A stretch of 58,494 nt of DNA from Thiotrichales bacterium (GTDB lineage Bacteria > Pseudomonadota > Gammaproteobacteria > Beggiatoales > Beggiatoaceae): NCBI GenBank assembly GCA_016744475.1, contig JADGEH010000020.1, positions 1 to 58,494 of the forward strand. Reading direction: 5' to 3'. The position numbers and the translations under genes were made by a program. Positions 7,258 through 17,387 of the stretch are shown here, in pieces (position 1 is the first letter of the stretch; each line of letters starts with the position of its first letter). The notes beneath the pieces were generated by a model, which worked only from the letters and a program-made list of their open reading frames with translations, had not been told where the DNA came from and did no database searches.

Positions 7258-8739
7258 ATGAAACAAACATTGGAACTACTTGGTGCTCTGAAGGCGACAG
7301 TGAGAGAGCACACATACACACAGGAACAACTACTACATACCAACACGGAATTACTAAAACTCATTCAACATCTAAAGGGCATCAGCATGGGGTCACCACC
7401 TCACAACGCCCCTAGACCCAGTGGGCCTGGTAAAGATAACCTACGCCTTTTCCGTTTTACGCCCAAAGCCAACTCCGCAAGGCACTGTCGTCCTATGATA
7501 AAGCCACATGACACACGCTGGGCTCACGCTAAAAGATACTTCACCTCTCTCAACCGAGGGGGGTCTCCAGCACCACGTGAAGACGAGCCACCTCTCAGGA
7601 CGACTGCTAGGCCCGTGCATCGACGTAAACGCTACACCTCGACTGGGACTGGATTCAAATTCTCTTCTCTGCGCCGCTTTCACTCGGTAATAAAAAACAC
7701 CCGCGACGCGGGAACCATGACCGAGCGCCACGTCAAGCCTGACGACCTTCTAAACGCCGAAGTAAAGATGGGGCGAGCACTTAAACAGATCAAAACGAAC
7801 AAAATCTACCTCAAGGATTTACTATTCCTTTATACCACCTCAACCATACACGATAATGACGACCTGCACACGCCTGGAAACCTACGCTCTAAACACAGTA
7901 TCGCACGACTATTAATCCTTTTAGAGGCCATCCGTAAAAGGGACGGGTTCCTGGTGCTTGTAGATCAGACGGGCACAGAAACCAAATATTTGCACCCCTT
8001 CGAACTGATCCTCAGTGCCTTAGCTCAACTAAAAATCGACTCCACATCATGCTCTTTTGCTTGGAGTGACATGCTGATCGGCATATCCCATATGGGGTTC
8101 GGCTTCTCTCTCTTGATGACCGACCCCAAAACGGGGCAGCTAAACTCTGCAGGCATGACTGGTGCCCTCGCCAGCTCCGTGGTCAGCTCCATAGGCTGGG
8201 CACTTGCTGAAGGGACCTGGCTTGGTAGACTCAAAGCGGCGTTGCCCACCCTGCAGGCATTTGCCTTGGCACTAGTGAGCCTTTCAGGCATGGGGGACAA
8301 CTCAGTCCTGGTGCGTCAATTCACCGTTCAACTAATCATGATCTTCCTTGTGTACGGGGGCGCATCGGCCATCCACTTCGTGGGGGCACAACGCCAAGTC
8401 AAACGATACACATCGAGACATCAAACTCTAGAGGACAAGGTAAAACCTTTGCGATTCATCAGGAACTACTATCTTCCTGCCGACATTCTGGCTCTCAATA
8501 AGTCTAAACTTACCCGGCGAACGAAGAGTGCGGGCAACCGCCGAAAACGGTTGTGGGCGTCTGACAAACGTAAGCTCAAGTATCGGGAAGAAACTATAAA
8601 AGACATCGCGTTTGACAACTTTCCCAAGTTCTTCTACCGCGCGGAACTCCCTAAATTACAAGAACATCTAGCTAATGAAAAAGCAAGGAATACCCTTGAG
8701 CACATGGAGGCAGGACCGCACCGCATCTTACCCAAGTAA
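7258..8739 (+). CDS. Unrecognised 493-aa protein with hydrophobic centre
   Basis: A 493-residue protein of no family I recognise. Residues 1-50 look like a short coiled coil. Residues ~60-180 are basic and low in order. Residues ~260-375 hold several hydrophobic stretches (MLIGISHMGFGFSLLM, ASSVVSSIGWALAEG, LQAFALALVSLSG, FTVQLIMIFLVYGGA) that could cross the membrane. The C terminus is very basic (LTRRTKSAGNRRKRLW). Base use is visibly richer in C and G than in the AT-rich reb genes, suggesting another origin. There is only a weak ribosome site. It lies alone between a dead transposase and a gene-poor stretch. The length of the open frame argues that it is real; function unknown. Confidence 0.5.
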   Translation: MKQTLELLGALKATVREHTYTQEQLLHTNTELLKLIQHLKGISMGSPPHNAPRPSGPGKDNLRLFRFTPKANSARHCRPMIKPHDTRWAHAKRYFTSLNRGGSPAPREDEPPLRTTARPVHRRKRYTSTGTGFKFSSLRRFHSVIKNTRDAGTMTERHVKPDDLLNAEVKMGRALKQIKTNKIYLKDLLFLYTTSTIHDNDDLHTPGNLRSKHSIARLLILLEAIRKRDGFLVLVDQTGTETKYLHPFELILSALAQLKIDSTSCSFAWSDMLIGISHMGFGFSLLMTDPKTGQLNSAGMTGALASSVVSSIGWALAEGTWLGRLKAALPTLQAFALALVSLSGMGDNSVLVRQFTVQLIMIFLVYGGASAIHFVGAQRQVKRYTSRHQTLEDKVKPLRFIRNYYLPADILALNKSKLTRRTKSAGNRRKRLWASDKRKLKYREETIKDIAFDNFPKFFYRAELPKLQEHLANEKARNTLEHMEAGPHRILPK

Positions 8740-9967
8740 TAAACGCACGCTCTCAACTTCCACTACCTGATCTATCAGCTCATACGCACTAGTCGCCATC
8801 CATTTGCAGTCAACACAAAGGCATACCGACTCATGCACTTCTGCCCTCGGCGGCTCCGGGAATTCTGGCGACACTCTTCATTAGGTTTGGTTGGAAGCTA
8901 CGACCCTAGTGCGCTGAGCTGGATCGCTCGCACTTTGGGCCTGGATACCTGTATCCGGTGGCGTGTGTCTTCATGACCGGCACGTGGCGTTAGGTGGTTA
9001 ATGTTTATCATGCACGAATCTCCTTGAATTTAGTGTAGGGGTCATCAAAAGCCAGAAACAAGACTTAACTGATGAACAACTGAGGAGCAGTCTTCATTAT
9101 ATAACTCCTCATGACACGCTCACGGTAGATCATAATATCTCTTTATATACAAACGACGTGACGCTCACTGCATCATCGTGCCAGTCGCGGACTGCTCTTA
9201 ATCTATAGGAGGCCGTCCTTGGGCGCGGGAACATCCTTTTTTAGTGAATTTTTGCAAGTGAGTCATTGAGACTCAGTTTCAACAACCGACATACTTTGTG
9301 TAATGTCACTGCTTCATTTGCGACATGCGACATAACAAAGTGTCAGGGTTTCGGGGTACCGTCATGGCGGATGGCGGAGAAGACCAGACACATTATGAGT
9401 CAGCCATGACATTTCCTGCAGGAGCCTATCGGCTGGCGACGAGATACCTTCAGCGAGAGGAAACCTACTCCGACATATCTGGGGGTTACACGGCCATTCT
9501 GCGCGACCTCTTCACTGTAGTTGGGTTTTGCCCGAAGGTGACTATGAGGATACGGGGTGGCTGCTAACTATCACACGACACCTTTCAAAACATCTTCCTG
9601 CTACAGAGCCTCTGTCTGTCAAACGCAGGCCTCGTCATGAGTGCAGCATCTGACCACGCCGAGTCTAGGAAGCCCCCTTCGTGAGGGCTACGATGACATC
9701 CCTCCTGTCGATAATTTAGCCTATACCCCCGTCTCACTGGATGGGGTTAAACACCCGTGCCATTGGGTGTTTGCGCCCTCCCCCCTCTATCTGCTAAACC
9801 ATAGGGACACCGCCTATAGGGGCGCAAACGCCACTTCAATCAATGGAGGAATGAGGGGAAATATCATCGTACAATCCATCGTGAAAGAGGAAATACTTAA
9901 ACACGCAAAACGATTGAATCCAATCGCCTTTCATGCACAGTCTTCGATACTCTCCAAATTTTACTTT
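8740..9967. other. Gene-poor stretch, no convincing gene
   Basis: About 1.2 kb without a supported gene. Open frames at 9325-9567 (80 aa) and 9641-10051 (136 aa) lack good ribosome sites or family resemblance, and the second runs through the repeat at 9968, so I leave them out. A small hairpin AAACACCC/GGGTGTTT lies at 9749-9772. The composition resembles the orphan gene at 7258, so this may be decayed foreign DNA. Confidence 0.5.
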
Positions 9968-10072
9968 TATAGCAAAATTAAATCCGTTGTTAAGACTGCC
10001 AGTCCTTCAAGGACTGGCAGTCTTGGGTTTGGCTCTATCTCAAGCCTATAAATGATGTACTTTAGCTATATA
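9968..10072 (+). mobile_element. CTATAG-type palindromic MITE
   Basis: An intact ~105-bp copy: TATAGCAAAATTA at the left, a perfect AAGACTGCCAGTCC / GGACTGGCAGTCTT stem in the centre (about 9992-10025), and ACTTTAGCTATA at the right. It is the inverted partner of the copy at 1-105, so the two bracket the R-body block. No coding capacity. Confidence 0.85.
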
Positions 10073-10110
10073 GGGACATGATCTCAGTTATACGACTCAA
10101 GTAATCCAGT

Positions 10111-10470
10111 TTAAAAGGCAACGCAAACGGCGCAAGAGACGCAAAGAACGCCAGCATTTCAAAACGATGTTTTACTCGTTCCCATACGGGGCGGCATCCC
10201 TATAGCCCAAGGCAACGCCCTGGGTTCGGTCGATGATACCCACCCAGCCCTGAAAGGGCGCGATACAAGGCGGCGTGCGCTTAATGTCGCCCTTTCGGGG
10301 CTAAGCCCCTTCTATTCGTTTAACCTAGGGCGTGGCCCTAGGCTATAAATATGATGCCCCTTTGGGGCTTCACTGAAGAGCCATGATGCGGCGCATGGGA
10401 ACGAGGTCAACATCGTTTGAACACGCGGGTGTTCTTTTGCGCCTCTTGCGCCGTTTGCGTTGTCTTTTAA
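10111..10470. mobile_element. 360-bp inverted-repeat element with a nested inner element
   Basis: The outer termini form a ~39-bp inverted repeat with few mismatches (left begins TTAAAAGGCAACGCAAACGG, right ends CGTTTGCGTTGTCTTTTAA). Inside is a second inverted pair (CTCGTTCCCAT near 10177, ATGGGAACGAG near 10397) enclosing several GC-rich hairpins such as CCTAGGG/CCCTAGG and GGGGCTAAGCCCC. This looks like one small element inserted into another. A short relative of the outer element is at 17388-17485. No coding capacity. Confidence 0.7.
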
Positions 10471-10553
10471 GGGCTTAAAGCGGATGGCTTGAGTCGTAGA
10501 AATGATTCATGTGGTCTATATACCTTTCCTGCCTCATTATTTTTCATTGCAAC

Positions 10554-10621
10554 ATAGCTAAATTATATCCGTTGTTAAGACTGCCAGTCCTTCAAGGACT
10601 GGCAGTCTTTAGTTTAGCTAT
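10554..10621 (+). mobile_element. Short CTATAG-type MITE (internal deletion)
   Basis: A 68-bp version of the palindromic element with perfect 9-bp termini ATAGCTAAA (10554-10562) and TTTAGCTAT (10613-10621), and the intact AAGACTGCCAGTCC / GGACTGGCAGTCTT stem. It lacks the ~35-bp right-hand segment present in the 105-bp copies. Confidence 0.8.
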
Positions 10622-10822
10622 AGGTCACTTTTGTAGAGTCTATAGCACTTAAGTTGTATTTAATACTCCTTATGAAGAATAGTGTGCCCTAAACTATTCA
10701 TCTATACTTATTTCTGTGGTCTTTATACCGACTCACACCTTAATTTAAATAGGCTTTAATTTATATTAAAACTATTTAAATCATTATTAATGATGAACTA
10801 ATGAATAGTAGGAGATAAACAC

Positions 10823-11413
10823 ATGAGTACGGCTAGCTATAACACTAATCAAAGTGCCTGTGAGAATATAGTTCAAGCATGTGTCGATACCAACGAAGGT
10901 GCTAACACAGTAGAACTAATCAAAACACTATGTGAAACCTTGGCGGAGGATAAGGAAGTAGCCATAAAAAGGCGTAAAAAGACGGAAAAGGAGATCAGTG
11001 AGTACTATAAGAATGCACTACGGGATTTTGTTCATGGTCTTTATAAAGATGTGGAACAGCAGTATCGGGGGGACAAGTCAAGGAAAATCAATATTCTCGA
11101 TGATATTGAGAACTTTGACCGCAAGCTCCAGGGCGAGTTGGTCGCCTGTGATGACCCGGGTACGCTTCTCACTGAGATTATTAAAGACATTGATAACGAG
11201 GTTAAAAATGGTAAGTTAAACCCTAATCTTAATAATACCTGTGATATTTTAAAGGAAAGATATAGTTATTTGGGCATTAAGTTGAAAGAAAAACAGTACT
11301 TGGAAGCTTGGCAACGTGGTTTGGGTGAAGTGAGGATGCTCAGTAGAGAGTTTTTAATGAAAGAATGCCTTGATCAGGAATGCCTCCCCTGCGTCAATAC
11401 TTCCACCAGCTAA
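10823..11413 (+). CDS. Unrecognised 196-aa charged protein
   Basis: A 196-residue hydrophilic protein with a good ribosome site (TAGGAGATAAACAC before the ATG). It is predicted almost entirely helical, with charged stretches (KRRKKTEKEISEYYKNAL) and a short Cys-containing tail (ECLDQECLPCVN). No signal peptide or membrane segment, and no family recognised. The helical, AT-rich style resembles the R-body-cluster proteins at 2370 and 3247 more than the orphan at 7258, but no shared motif was found. It stands alone between repeats, with an IS1-type remnant downstream on the other strand. Confidence 0.6.
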   Translation: MSTASYNTNQSACENIVQACVDTNEGANTVELIKTLCETLAEDKEVAIKRRKKTEKEISEYYKNALRDFVHGLYKDVEQQYRGDKSRKINILDDIENFDRKLQGELVACDDPGTLLTEIIKDIDNEVKNGKLNPNLNNTCDILKERYSYLGIKLKEKQYLEAWQRGLGEVRMLSREFLMKECLDQECLPCVNTSTS

Positions 11414-11539
11414 CTCAGTCTGACCTTGGGACACCTTAGCTATCACACGACGCTCCGCGGACCGGGGCGATGGGTTGCCACGCAGTGGGCGTGGCCACTA
11501 CATATAGGGATGATCTTTTATCATCCATTCGTGGCACGG

Positions 11540-11651
11540 AAGGGGCTTCTGCGAACCGTCTGCATCTGTCTATACATTTGAATTTTTGTTTTTTGTTATG
11601 AATGCTGCCATTTTTTACAATAGGCTCAGACCCACATTTTGGATATTTCAT
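11540..11651 (-). pseudogene. IS1-type InsA N-terminal fragment
   Basis: On the minus strand the frame opens with MKYPKCGSEPIVKNGSIHNK followed by KQKFKCIDRC and RRF. This is the zinc-finger N terminus of IS1-family InsA proteins (CPxCGS...VKNG...KCKDC). The family pattern breaks off at about 11545 and the rest of the frame is unrelated, so only the first ~35 codons survive. The following 11652-11917 holds no recognisable gene, only a short open run near 11700-11850. Confidence 0.7.
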
Positions 11652-11917
11652 GACACCTCACTGTAATGCATTAAAAAATATAACATTATAAAGTGATCAC
11701 TACTTGCGCAACTCGACCAAACAACGATTCGATACGCCCACCGCCGTAGAATTTTTCCAAGGAAAATGGCCAGAAATTCATCGCATTGTCGATGTTCTGA
11801 TAATTAAACTGGCGGCCAGAAATGGACAATGTGTGCATAGAATTCCATAGATATGTTTGCTGCCCTTTTCTTAAATCTGAGCATTAATACTGGCTGTCGA
11901 TAGAGCGCTGCCACCCA

Positions 11918-12022
11918 CTATAGCAAAATTATATCAGTTGTTAAGACTGCCAGTCCTTCAAGGACTGGCAGTCTTGGGTTTGGCTCTATCGCAAGCCTAT
12001 AAATGATGTACTTTAGCTATAG
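11918..12022 (+). mobile_element. CTATAG-type palindromic MITE downstream of pstB
   Basis: A full 105-bp copy from CTATAGCAAAATTA to ACTTTAGCTATAG with the perfect central AAGACTGCCAGTCC / GGACTGGCAGTCTT stem (about 11943-11975). It ends 10 bp past the pstB stop codon, so in the pst transcript the stem lies just after the coding region and may act as a 3' end or stabiliser (inference). Confidence 0.85.
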
Positions 12023-12032
12023 CCCCCTGCAT

Positions 12033-12887
12033 TTAGCCGTAACGCCCGGTGATGTAATCTTCGGTTTGACGGTATTTCGGGGTGGTAAATAGTACGTTCG
12101 TGCTGCCAAATTCAATCACTTGTCCCATATACATAAACGCGGTGTAATCCGAAACACGAGCGGCTTGTTGCATATTGTGGGTGACAATGGCAATGGTGAA
12201 TTTTGCTTTTAATTCATTAATGAGTTCTTCTATTTTTAAAGTCGAGATAGGGTCTAAGGCGGAGGCGGGTTCATCGAGTAGCAATATTTCGGGTTCTATT
12301 GCAATAGCACGCGCAATGATGAGGCGTTGTTGTTGCCCGCCGGATAAACCGAGAGCATTTTCTTTAAGCCGATCTTTGACTTCATCCCATAAACTGGCTG
12401 CTCGCAGAGACGTTTCTACGGTTTCATCCAGACGTTTGCGTTGTTTAATGCCTTGAATACGCAACCCATAGGCGACGTTTTCGTACACAGATTTTGGAAA
12501 GGGGTTGGGTTTTTGGAAGACCATACCGACTTTGCGACGTAAATAAGCCACATTGGTTCGCGGCTGATAAATATCTTCTCCATCCAATAAAATTTGGCCT
12601 TCGGTGCGGCTATCTTCAATCAAATCATTCAGTCGATTAAAACAACGCAATAAGCTGGATTTACCACAACCACTGGGCCCGATAAAAGCCGTCACGCGGT
12701 GTTTTGGAAGGCTGAGATTAATCGACTGCAACACCTGTTGTTGTCCATAAAACAGATTCAAATCTTTGGTTTCCAAGAAAATATTTTCATCTTCAAGGCG
12801 GTATTGATGATTACTGCGCCCAAATAAGTTGAGATCGATGAAACTGCGAGCCGTGGTAGGGGGGAGCTTGATATTCATATTCATCAC
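12033..12887 (-). CDS. pstB: Phosphate ABC transporter ATP-binding protein PstB
   Basis: A 284-residue ATPase that powers high-affinity phosphate uptake through PstC-PstA. Walker A is GPSGCGKSS (residues 70-78), the signature is LSGGQQQR, Walker B is [12 protein letters not shown], and a switch-region histidine is in [10 protein letters not shown]. Length is typical of PstB with a ~35-residue N-terminal extension. The start overlaps the end of pstA by four bases (ATGA), so translation is probably coupled. No phoU follows; a palindromic repeat lies just downstream. Identity is secure. Confidence 0.97.
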   Translation of the reverse strand: MMNMNIKLPPTTARSFIDLNLFGRSNHQYRLEDENIFLETKDLNLFYGQQQVLQSINLSLPKHRVTAFIGPSGCGKSSLLRCFNRLNDLIEDSRTEGQILLDGEDIYQPRTNVAYLRRKVGMVFQKPNPFPKSVYENVAYGLRIQGIKQRKRLDETVETSLRAASLWDEVKDRLKENALGLSGGQQQRLIIARAIAIEPEILLLDEPASALDPISTLKIEELINELKAKFTIAIVTHNMQQAARVSDYTAFMYMGQVIEFGSTNVLFTTPKYRQTEDYITGRYG

Positions 12888-14539
12888 ATCGTCTCAAGTG
12901 ATTTATACCGCTCGCGTAAACGTGCGCGTATCCAGAAAGCCGTGAGGTTTAACACCAATATCACTAACACCAAAAGGAAAGCGGTGGCGTATACCAAAGG
13001 GCGAGTGGCTTCTACATTAGGGCTTTGAAACCCGACATCGTAAATATGAAAACCTAGGTGCATAAATTTTCTGTCTAAGTGCAAAAAAGGGGCGTTATTA
13101 TCAAGCACTAATGAAGGTGCTAATTTCACCACGCCGACTAACATGAGGGGCGCTACTTCACCCGCAGCACGGGCGATGGCTAAAATTAAACCCGTCATCA
13201 TGGCAGGAGTGGCCATCGGCAGTACGGTATAGCGCAGCACTTCATATTGAGTGGCTCCCAAGGCAAAACTACCTTCGCGCAGGCTGCGCGGAATGCGGGC
13301 TAAACCTTCTTCAGTCGCCACGATGACCACGGGTAAAGTCAGTAAGGCTAAGGTCAAAGAAGCCCATAATATGCCTGGCGTACCAAACACGGGCGCAGGC
13401 GCGGCTTCAGGAAAAAACCAAGCATCAATATTGCCGCCAAGTAAGTATACAAAAAAGCCGAGACCAAACACTCCATACACAATGGACGGTACACCCGCGA
13501 GATTATTCACTGAAATGCGGATGAGTTGCGTCCAAAAACCGGGTTTGGCGTATTCCTGCAAATACACCGCCGCCATCACGCCTAGCGGAGTGACGATGAT
13601 CGACATGATCAAGACCATCATGACGGTACCGAATATGGCGGGAAATACGCCACCTTCGGTATTCGCCTCGCGTGGATCGGAGCTGACAAAGTGCCACAGC
13701 CGGAGTCCATAATAATGGAGTTTTTCCATCCCATTTAATCGGTTTGGCTGAATGATTTGTACCACTTTCGCCAGCGGAATCACGATATGTTGCCCCTGCA
13801 TCTCGCGCAACAATAAGCTATCGCGCTGCATGGCTTGATGAAGCACCGCTAATTGATCGTGTAATTGTTGGGATAAAGCCTCTTGTTCACGGCGCTGTGT
13901 CTCGAACTCAGCGATTTTTTCAGGCGTGAGGCGATGTTGTAAGCTGAGTTTACGGGCTTGTAAACGCAGTTTTTCTAGTTGGAAATGAATACGGCCTAAT
14001 GGTTGTTTTTCAATCTGTTTAATCTGCTGGCGTAAATCACGGGTGCGTTGCAAACGCGATTCAAGCATCTCCCACACCGCTTCGCCTTCAGCAATAGTGA
14101 CCCCGTTTTCTTGCAAAGCCTCAATATCGCCATAAGCGTTTCCCCATTCTAAACGCTCCACCACCGACAGCGTGGGCGGATACTGAATATCTTGTAAATG
14201 CGCCTTCAACACCCAGCGAAAATCTAAACCATAATGTTCACGATTACCGACTTTAATCAGATAGCGCGTGACTTCTTGATGCGCTGCAAAAGGCGCTTGC
14301 CAAGCTTTTGTCAAACGCGATACAGGCACTTCGTCTTGATGGTAAATTTCGCCCACCAAGCGCGTGGGGGCTGTGCCTGGTGTGTGGTGCATGGCCTGCA
14401 TAATCGGTGCGGGCCAAAAAAAGCCCAGCCCTTGTACGGCGATGAACGCTAACAAGCTAAACACCATCAACAAACACAGCGCCACCGTAGAGGCCGCCAG
14501 CCATACCCAAGGTTCTCCACTACCCCACCAAGCCTTCAT
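12884..14539 (-). CDS. pstA: Phosphate ABC transporter permease PstA (large form)
   Basis: A 551-residue inner-membrane permease, about twice the length of E. coli PstA. One membrane segment lies at ~13-40. A large periplasmic insertion follows (~60-290), with a coiled-coil-like stretch rich in Gln, Leu and Arg. Then come the conserved permease segments, including [16 protein letters not shown] and the cytoplasmic EAA-type loop [20 protein letters not shown]. The long insertion is known in PstA of some gammaproteobacteria. Both ends overlap neighbours by four bases (pstC TGA/ATG and pstB). Identity is secure. Confidence 0.95.
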   Translation of the reverse strand: MKAWWGSGEPWVWLAASTVALCLLMVFSLLAFIAVQGLGFFWPAPIMQAMHHTPGTAPTRLVGEIYHQDEVPVSRLTKAWQAPFAAHQEVTRYLIKVGNREHYGLDFRWVLKAHLQDIQYPPTLSVVERLEWGNAYGDIEALQENGVTIAEGEAVWEMLESRLQRTRDLRQQIKQIEKQPLGRIHFQLEKLRLQARKLSLQHRLTPEKIAEFETQRREQEALSQQLHDQLAVLHQAMQRDSLLLREMQGQHIVIPLAKVVQIIQPNRLNGMEKLHYYGLRLWHFVSSDPREANTEGGVFPAIFGTVMMVLIMSIIVTPLGVMAAVYLQEYAKPGFWTQLIRISVNNLAGVPSIVYGVFGLGFFVYLLGGNIDAWFFPEAAPAPVFGTPGILWASLTLALLTLPVVIVATEEGLARIPRSLREGSFALGATQYEVLRYTVLPMATPAMMTGLILAIARAAGEVAPLMLVGVVKLAPSLVLDNNAPFLHLDRKFMHLGFHIYDVGFQSPNVEATRPLVYATAFLLVLVILVLNLTAFWIRARLRERYKSLETM

Positions 14540-16797
14540 AAGGTGCTGTAGTTTTTGCGCAAACGGTGTCGCACAATTTCAGTTACAGTGTTGACACAAA
14601 AGGTAAAAACAAATAACACCAAGGCCGCCAAAAAGAGCACGCGATAATGGGTATTGTTATATTCGGATTCCGGCATCTCAATCGCAATATTCGCCGCCAA
14701 GGTGCGCATCCCTTCAAAAATATTGAAATTCATAATCGGCGTGTTACCCGTCGCCATCAGCACAATCATGGTTTCACCCACCGCACGCCCCATTCCAATC
14801 ATAATGGCTGAGAAAATGCCTGGGCTGGCGGTGAGAATCACCACGCGCAACAGGGTTTGCCAAGGGGTTGCTCCTAAAGCCAGCGAACCCAAGGTTAAAT
14901 GTTTAGGCACGCCCATCACCGCGTCTTCGGTGATGGAAAAAATAGACGGAATAATCGCAAAGCCCATCGCCACCCCCACCACTATCGCGTTTCTTTGATC
15001 AAACGTCACCCCGATGCTGTTCAGCCATTGCCGCATATTGCCTGCAAACAGCCCTTGTTCTAGCGGCTCACTTAAACTAAACGCGCTCCACACCAGCAAG
15101 GCGACCACGGGTAATAACAAAACCACATGCCACCCTTCGGGTAAGACGCGAGCCGTCAAGCGATGCGGTAACTGATGCCATATCCAAGCAAACAACAACA
15201 CGCCTAACGGCACCATGAGCAACACCGCAAACACCCCAGGCAGGTTTTTTTCTACCAACGGTGCCATCCACAATCCGGCTAAAAAGCCCAAAATCACAGT
15301 CGGCAGCGCTTCCATCAATTCGATGCCCGGTTTGACTAAACGGCGTAAACCAGGAGCCATGAAATGTGCGGTGTAAATGCCGCCGATGACCGCCAACGGC
15401 ACGGCAAACAGCAGCGCATAAAAGCTGGCTTTTAAGGTGCCTACGGCTAAGGGCGTGAGGCTGAATTTAGGCTCAGCATCTTCGCTGGCGGAGGAAGATT
15501 GCCATAAATACTCCGGCTGGCTGTGACTTTCATACCACACCTTACGCCACAGTGATGACCAAGATATTTCAGGATGCGGGTTGTGAATCTGCCATAAAGA
15601 TAAGCCCTGCGCATCTTCCAGTAACACATGATCGGCGCGTGCTGATAACGCAAGATGATGCAAGGGCTGAAAACTTAAGCGTGAGACTTTCAATACGCGA
15701 TGTGCGGTAGCGTGATACAAGCCCACGCTACCATCAGCCGCTCTAGCCAAAAAACCTTTGCGGCGCTGTTCCGGGATAATCTCAGTAATCGCCGCAGATT
15801 GCGCATGAAAGCTGCGAATGGCTTGTAAACGCATCACATTATCCGTTTCATCGCGCACCGGAAACCATTGGCTGATACGTCCATTGTCCTCTCCCACCAT
15901 TAAAGAAATGCCGCCCAAGAGCATATGCATTTGTGTGATGCGGGTACCCGCATCGAGTTGATGGGTTTGTAATAAGGCTATGTTGTCTGGATCAATCAAG
16001 CTGTATTGATACAAGCGCCCTGCATCATCGGCTAAATACAAATAATCCTGCATACCATCAATAGCCATATGCTGAATAGAGGCATGAGACTCTAGGTTTA
16101 ATTCAAAATGGCTGTCTGTCAGTTCAACTTCATCAGTAAGAAAATGGGTGTTTTTCGTATAAGTGCGTAATAACAATCGCCCCGTTTTTGTAAAGGTCGC
16201 TAAGCTAGTTTTTTCTTCATTACTGTGTAGATGAATGAGTTGAAGCGCTTCTTCTTGCACCAGGTTAAGCAAAGATTTACCTAAAGGATACGTTAAAGTA
16301 GGCGTAATCACGGGCTGATTGTCCACATAATGAAAACCATAATGATTTTGCACAACCAATGCTTGACCATTATCAAATCCAAACACCGCAATGCCTTTTT
16401 CGCGCAAGAAATAATGTGTGCTTAGTTGCGCTTTATCAGGCCACAGTAATTTTTGTGTTTGACGAATATCGCCTGTTTGCGGATCAAAATAAATGACTTC
16501 GCCGGAACGAGTAAAACGTGCGGCTAATAAAGCGCGTTCTTCTAAATCCAGAATTAAAGTGTCACCACGGGTGGGGGCGGGCAGCGAAAACTGTTGAATC
16601 TTGTTGAGTTCAACAGGGCTTAATAAGGGAAAGACGATATACAGCAGATAAAAGAAGATCAGCGCAATAGCCAACAAAACACTCATGCCGCCAATGCGCG
16701 TGGCATAACCCAACACATTATTCAACCATAGGCGTTTACGACTGTTTGCATCATGCTCAGATGAGACGGGAGGCGGGGAAGAGGTGAAAGCGCTCAT
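14536..16797 (-). CDS. pstC: Phosphate ABC transporter permease PstC (large form)
   Basis: A permease of about 753 residues from the ATG at 16797; an in-frame TTG at 16866 would add 23 residues with no better ribosome site. A membrane segment near 30-50 is followed by ~400 residues of periplasmic, strand-rich, propeller-like sequence. The typical PstC permease half comes after it (GTLKASFYALLFAVPLAVIG, EALPTVILGFLAGLW, SLALGATPWQTLLRVV). It is first in the pstC-pstA-pstB operon. No pstS or phoU is adjacent, so the phosphate-binding protein must be encoded elsewhere. The enlarged form is known in some gammaproteobacteria. Confidence 0.95.
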   Translation of the reverse strand: MSAFTSSPPPVSSEHDANSRKRLWLNNVLGYATRIGGMSVLLAIALIFFYLLYIVFPLLSPVELNKIQQFSLPAPTRGDTLILDLEERALLAARFTRSGEVIYFDPQTGDIRQTQKLLWPDKAQLSTHYFLREKGIAVFGFDNGQALVVQNHYGFHYVDNQPVITPTLTYPLGKSLLNLVQEEALQLIHLHSNEEKTSLATFTKTGRLLLRTYTKNTHFLTDEVELTDSHFELNLESHASIQHMAIDGMQDYLYLADDAGRLYQYSLIDPDNIALLQTHQLDAGTRITQMHMLLGGISLMVGEDNGRISQWFPVRDETDNVMRLQAIRSFHAQSAAITEIIPEQRRKGFLARAADGSVGLYHATAHRVLKVSRLSFQPLHHLALSARADHVLLEDAQGLSLWQIHNPHPEISWSSLWRKVWYESHSQPEYLWQSSSASEDAEPKFSLTPLAVGTLKASFYALLFAVPLAVIGGIYTAHFMAPGLRRLVKPGIELMEALPTVILGFLAGLWMAPLVEKNLPGVFAVLLMVPLGVLLFAWIWHQLPHRLTARVLPEGWHVVLLLPVVALLVWSAFSLSEPLEQGLFAGNMRQWLNSIGVTFDQRNAIVVGVAMGFAIIPSIFSITEDAVMGVPKHLTLGSLALGATPWQTLLRVVILTASPGIFSAIMIGMGRAVGETMIVLMATGNTPIMNFNIFEGMRTLAANIAIEMPESEYNNTHYRVLFLAALVLFVFTFCVNTVTEIVRHRLRKNYSTL

Positions 16798-16900
16798 CAA
16801 GGCATTGTAACAAGCTTGTGTGACAGCGCAATGAAAAGGCCGAAGCTTTGGTAAAAAGCGGGGCAATAAAGGGATGTGTGAATGAATAAAATGATTTTTT

Positions 16901-16935
16901 GCATACCATTAATTTATAGTTATTTTATGGTATGC
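16901..16935. other. 9-bp hairpin between the PilZ gene and pstC
   Basis: GCATACCAT (16901-16909) and ATGGTATGC (16927-16935) are exact inverted repeats around an AT-rich loop. It lies between the stop of the PilZ gene (16942) and the pstC start, both on the minus strand. In that direction an A-run rather than a T-run follows, so an intrinsic terminator is unlikely; the role is unclear. Confidence 0.35.
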
Positions 16936-16941
16936 GTTGAA

Positions 16942-17319
16942 TCAATTGACGCGATGAACTTGCGTGGCTTGATTAAAACCTAAAGCCTGTCCTACCCGTT
17001 GTAATAAATCACGATCAGCATCACTGATTTGCGTAAAATGACAACCTAGACAAAACAACTCAGGGTTTAGATTGTTTTTTTGCCAGACCACTTCAATTTG
17101 TAAGTCTATTGTTTGAGTTTGACTAAATTCTAAAGCGGCACTTTCAGGTAATTGAATTTGAATATCAAATACTTGTCCAACCGGTATATCTTGTGTCGTA
17201 ATCAACATCATACCTTCTAAAGATATATCTCCTAAATAGCCTAGGTTTTTTTGTGTTTGAATATCTATCACATCTAAATACACTAATAAGGGTGTGCGGT
17301 ATTCCTTTCTATGTTCCAT
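16942..17319 (-). CDS. PilZ-domain c-di-GMP-binding protein
   Basis: A 125-residue single-domain PilZ protein. The ATG at 17319 has GGAGACTGTC upstream; an upstream in-frame start at 17406 would add 29 residues outside the domain. Both c-di-GMP-binding motifs are present: RKEYR (RxxxR, residues 4-8) and DISLEG (D/NxSxxG, ~30-35), then PilZ barrel strands ending with FCLGCHFTQISDADRDLLQR. Such proteins transmit c-di-GMP levels to motility or surface machinery; the partner is not evident. The GGDEF/EAL protein at 41603 is a plausible source of the ligand in the same cell. Confidence 0.88.
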   Translation of the reverse strand: MEHRKEYRTPLLVYLDVIDIQTQKNLGYLGDISLEGMMLITTQDIPVGQVFDIQIQLPESAALEFSQTQTIDLQIEVVWQKNNLNPELFCLGCHFTQISDADRDLLQRVGQALGFNQATQVHRVN

Positions 17320-17387
17320 GACAGTCTCCAGATGCTTTGATTGAATGTTTGTTCTCATTGATGAGTAAAGTAAAATAACCTCAGTTG

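Noticed and set aside
9749..9772. Hairpin AAACACCC/GGGTGTTT as a CRISPR repeat
   Set aside because: Single copy, no spacer array.
9325..10051. Open frames of 80 and 136 aa in the gene-poor stretch
   Set aside because: No ribosome site or family resemblance; the second runs into the 9968-10072 repeat.
16806..16826. CTGTCACA-like half Pho box near pstC on the minus strand
   Set aside because: Only one good half-site, and it lies just before or inside the start region, leaving no space for a promoter.
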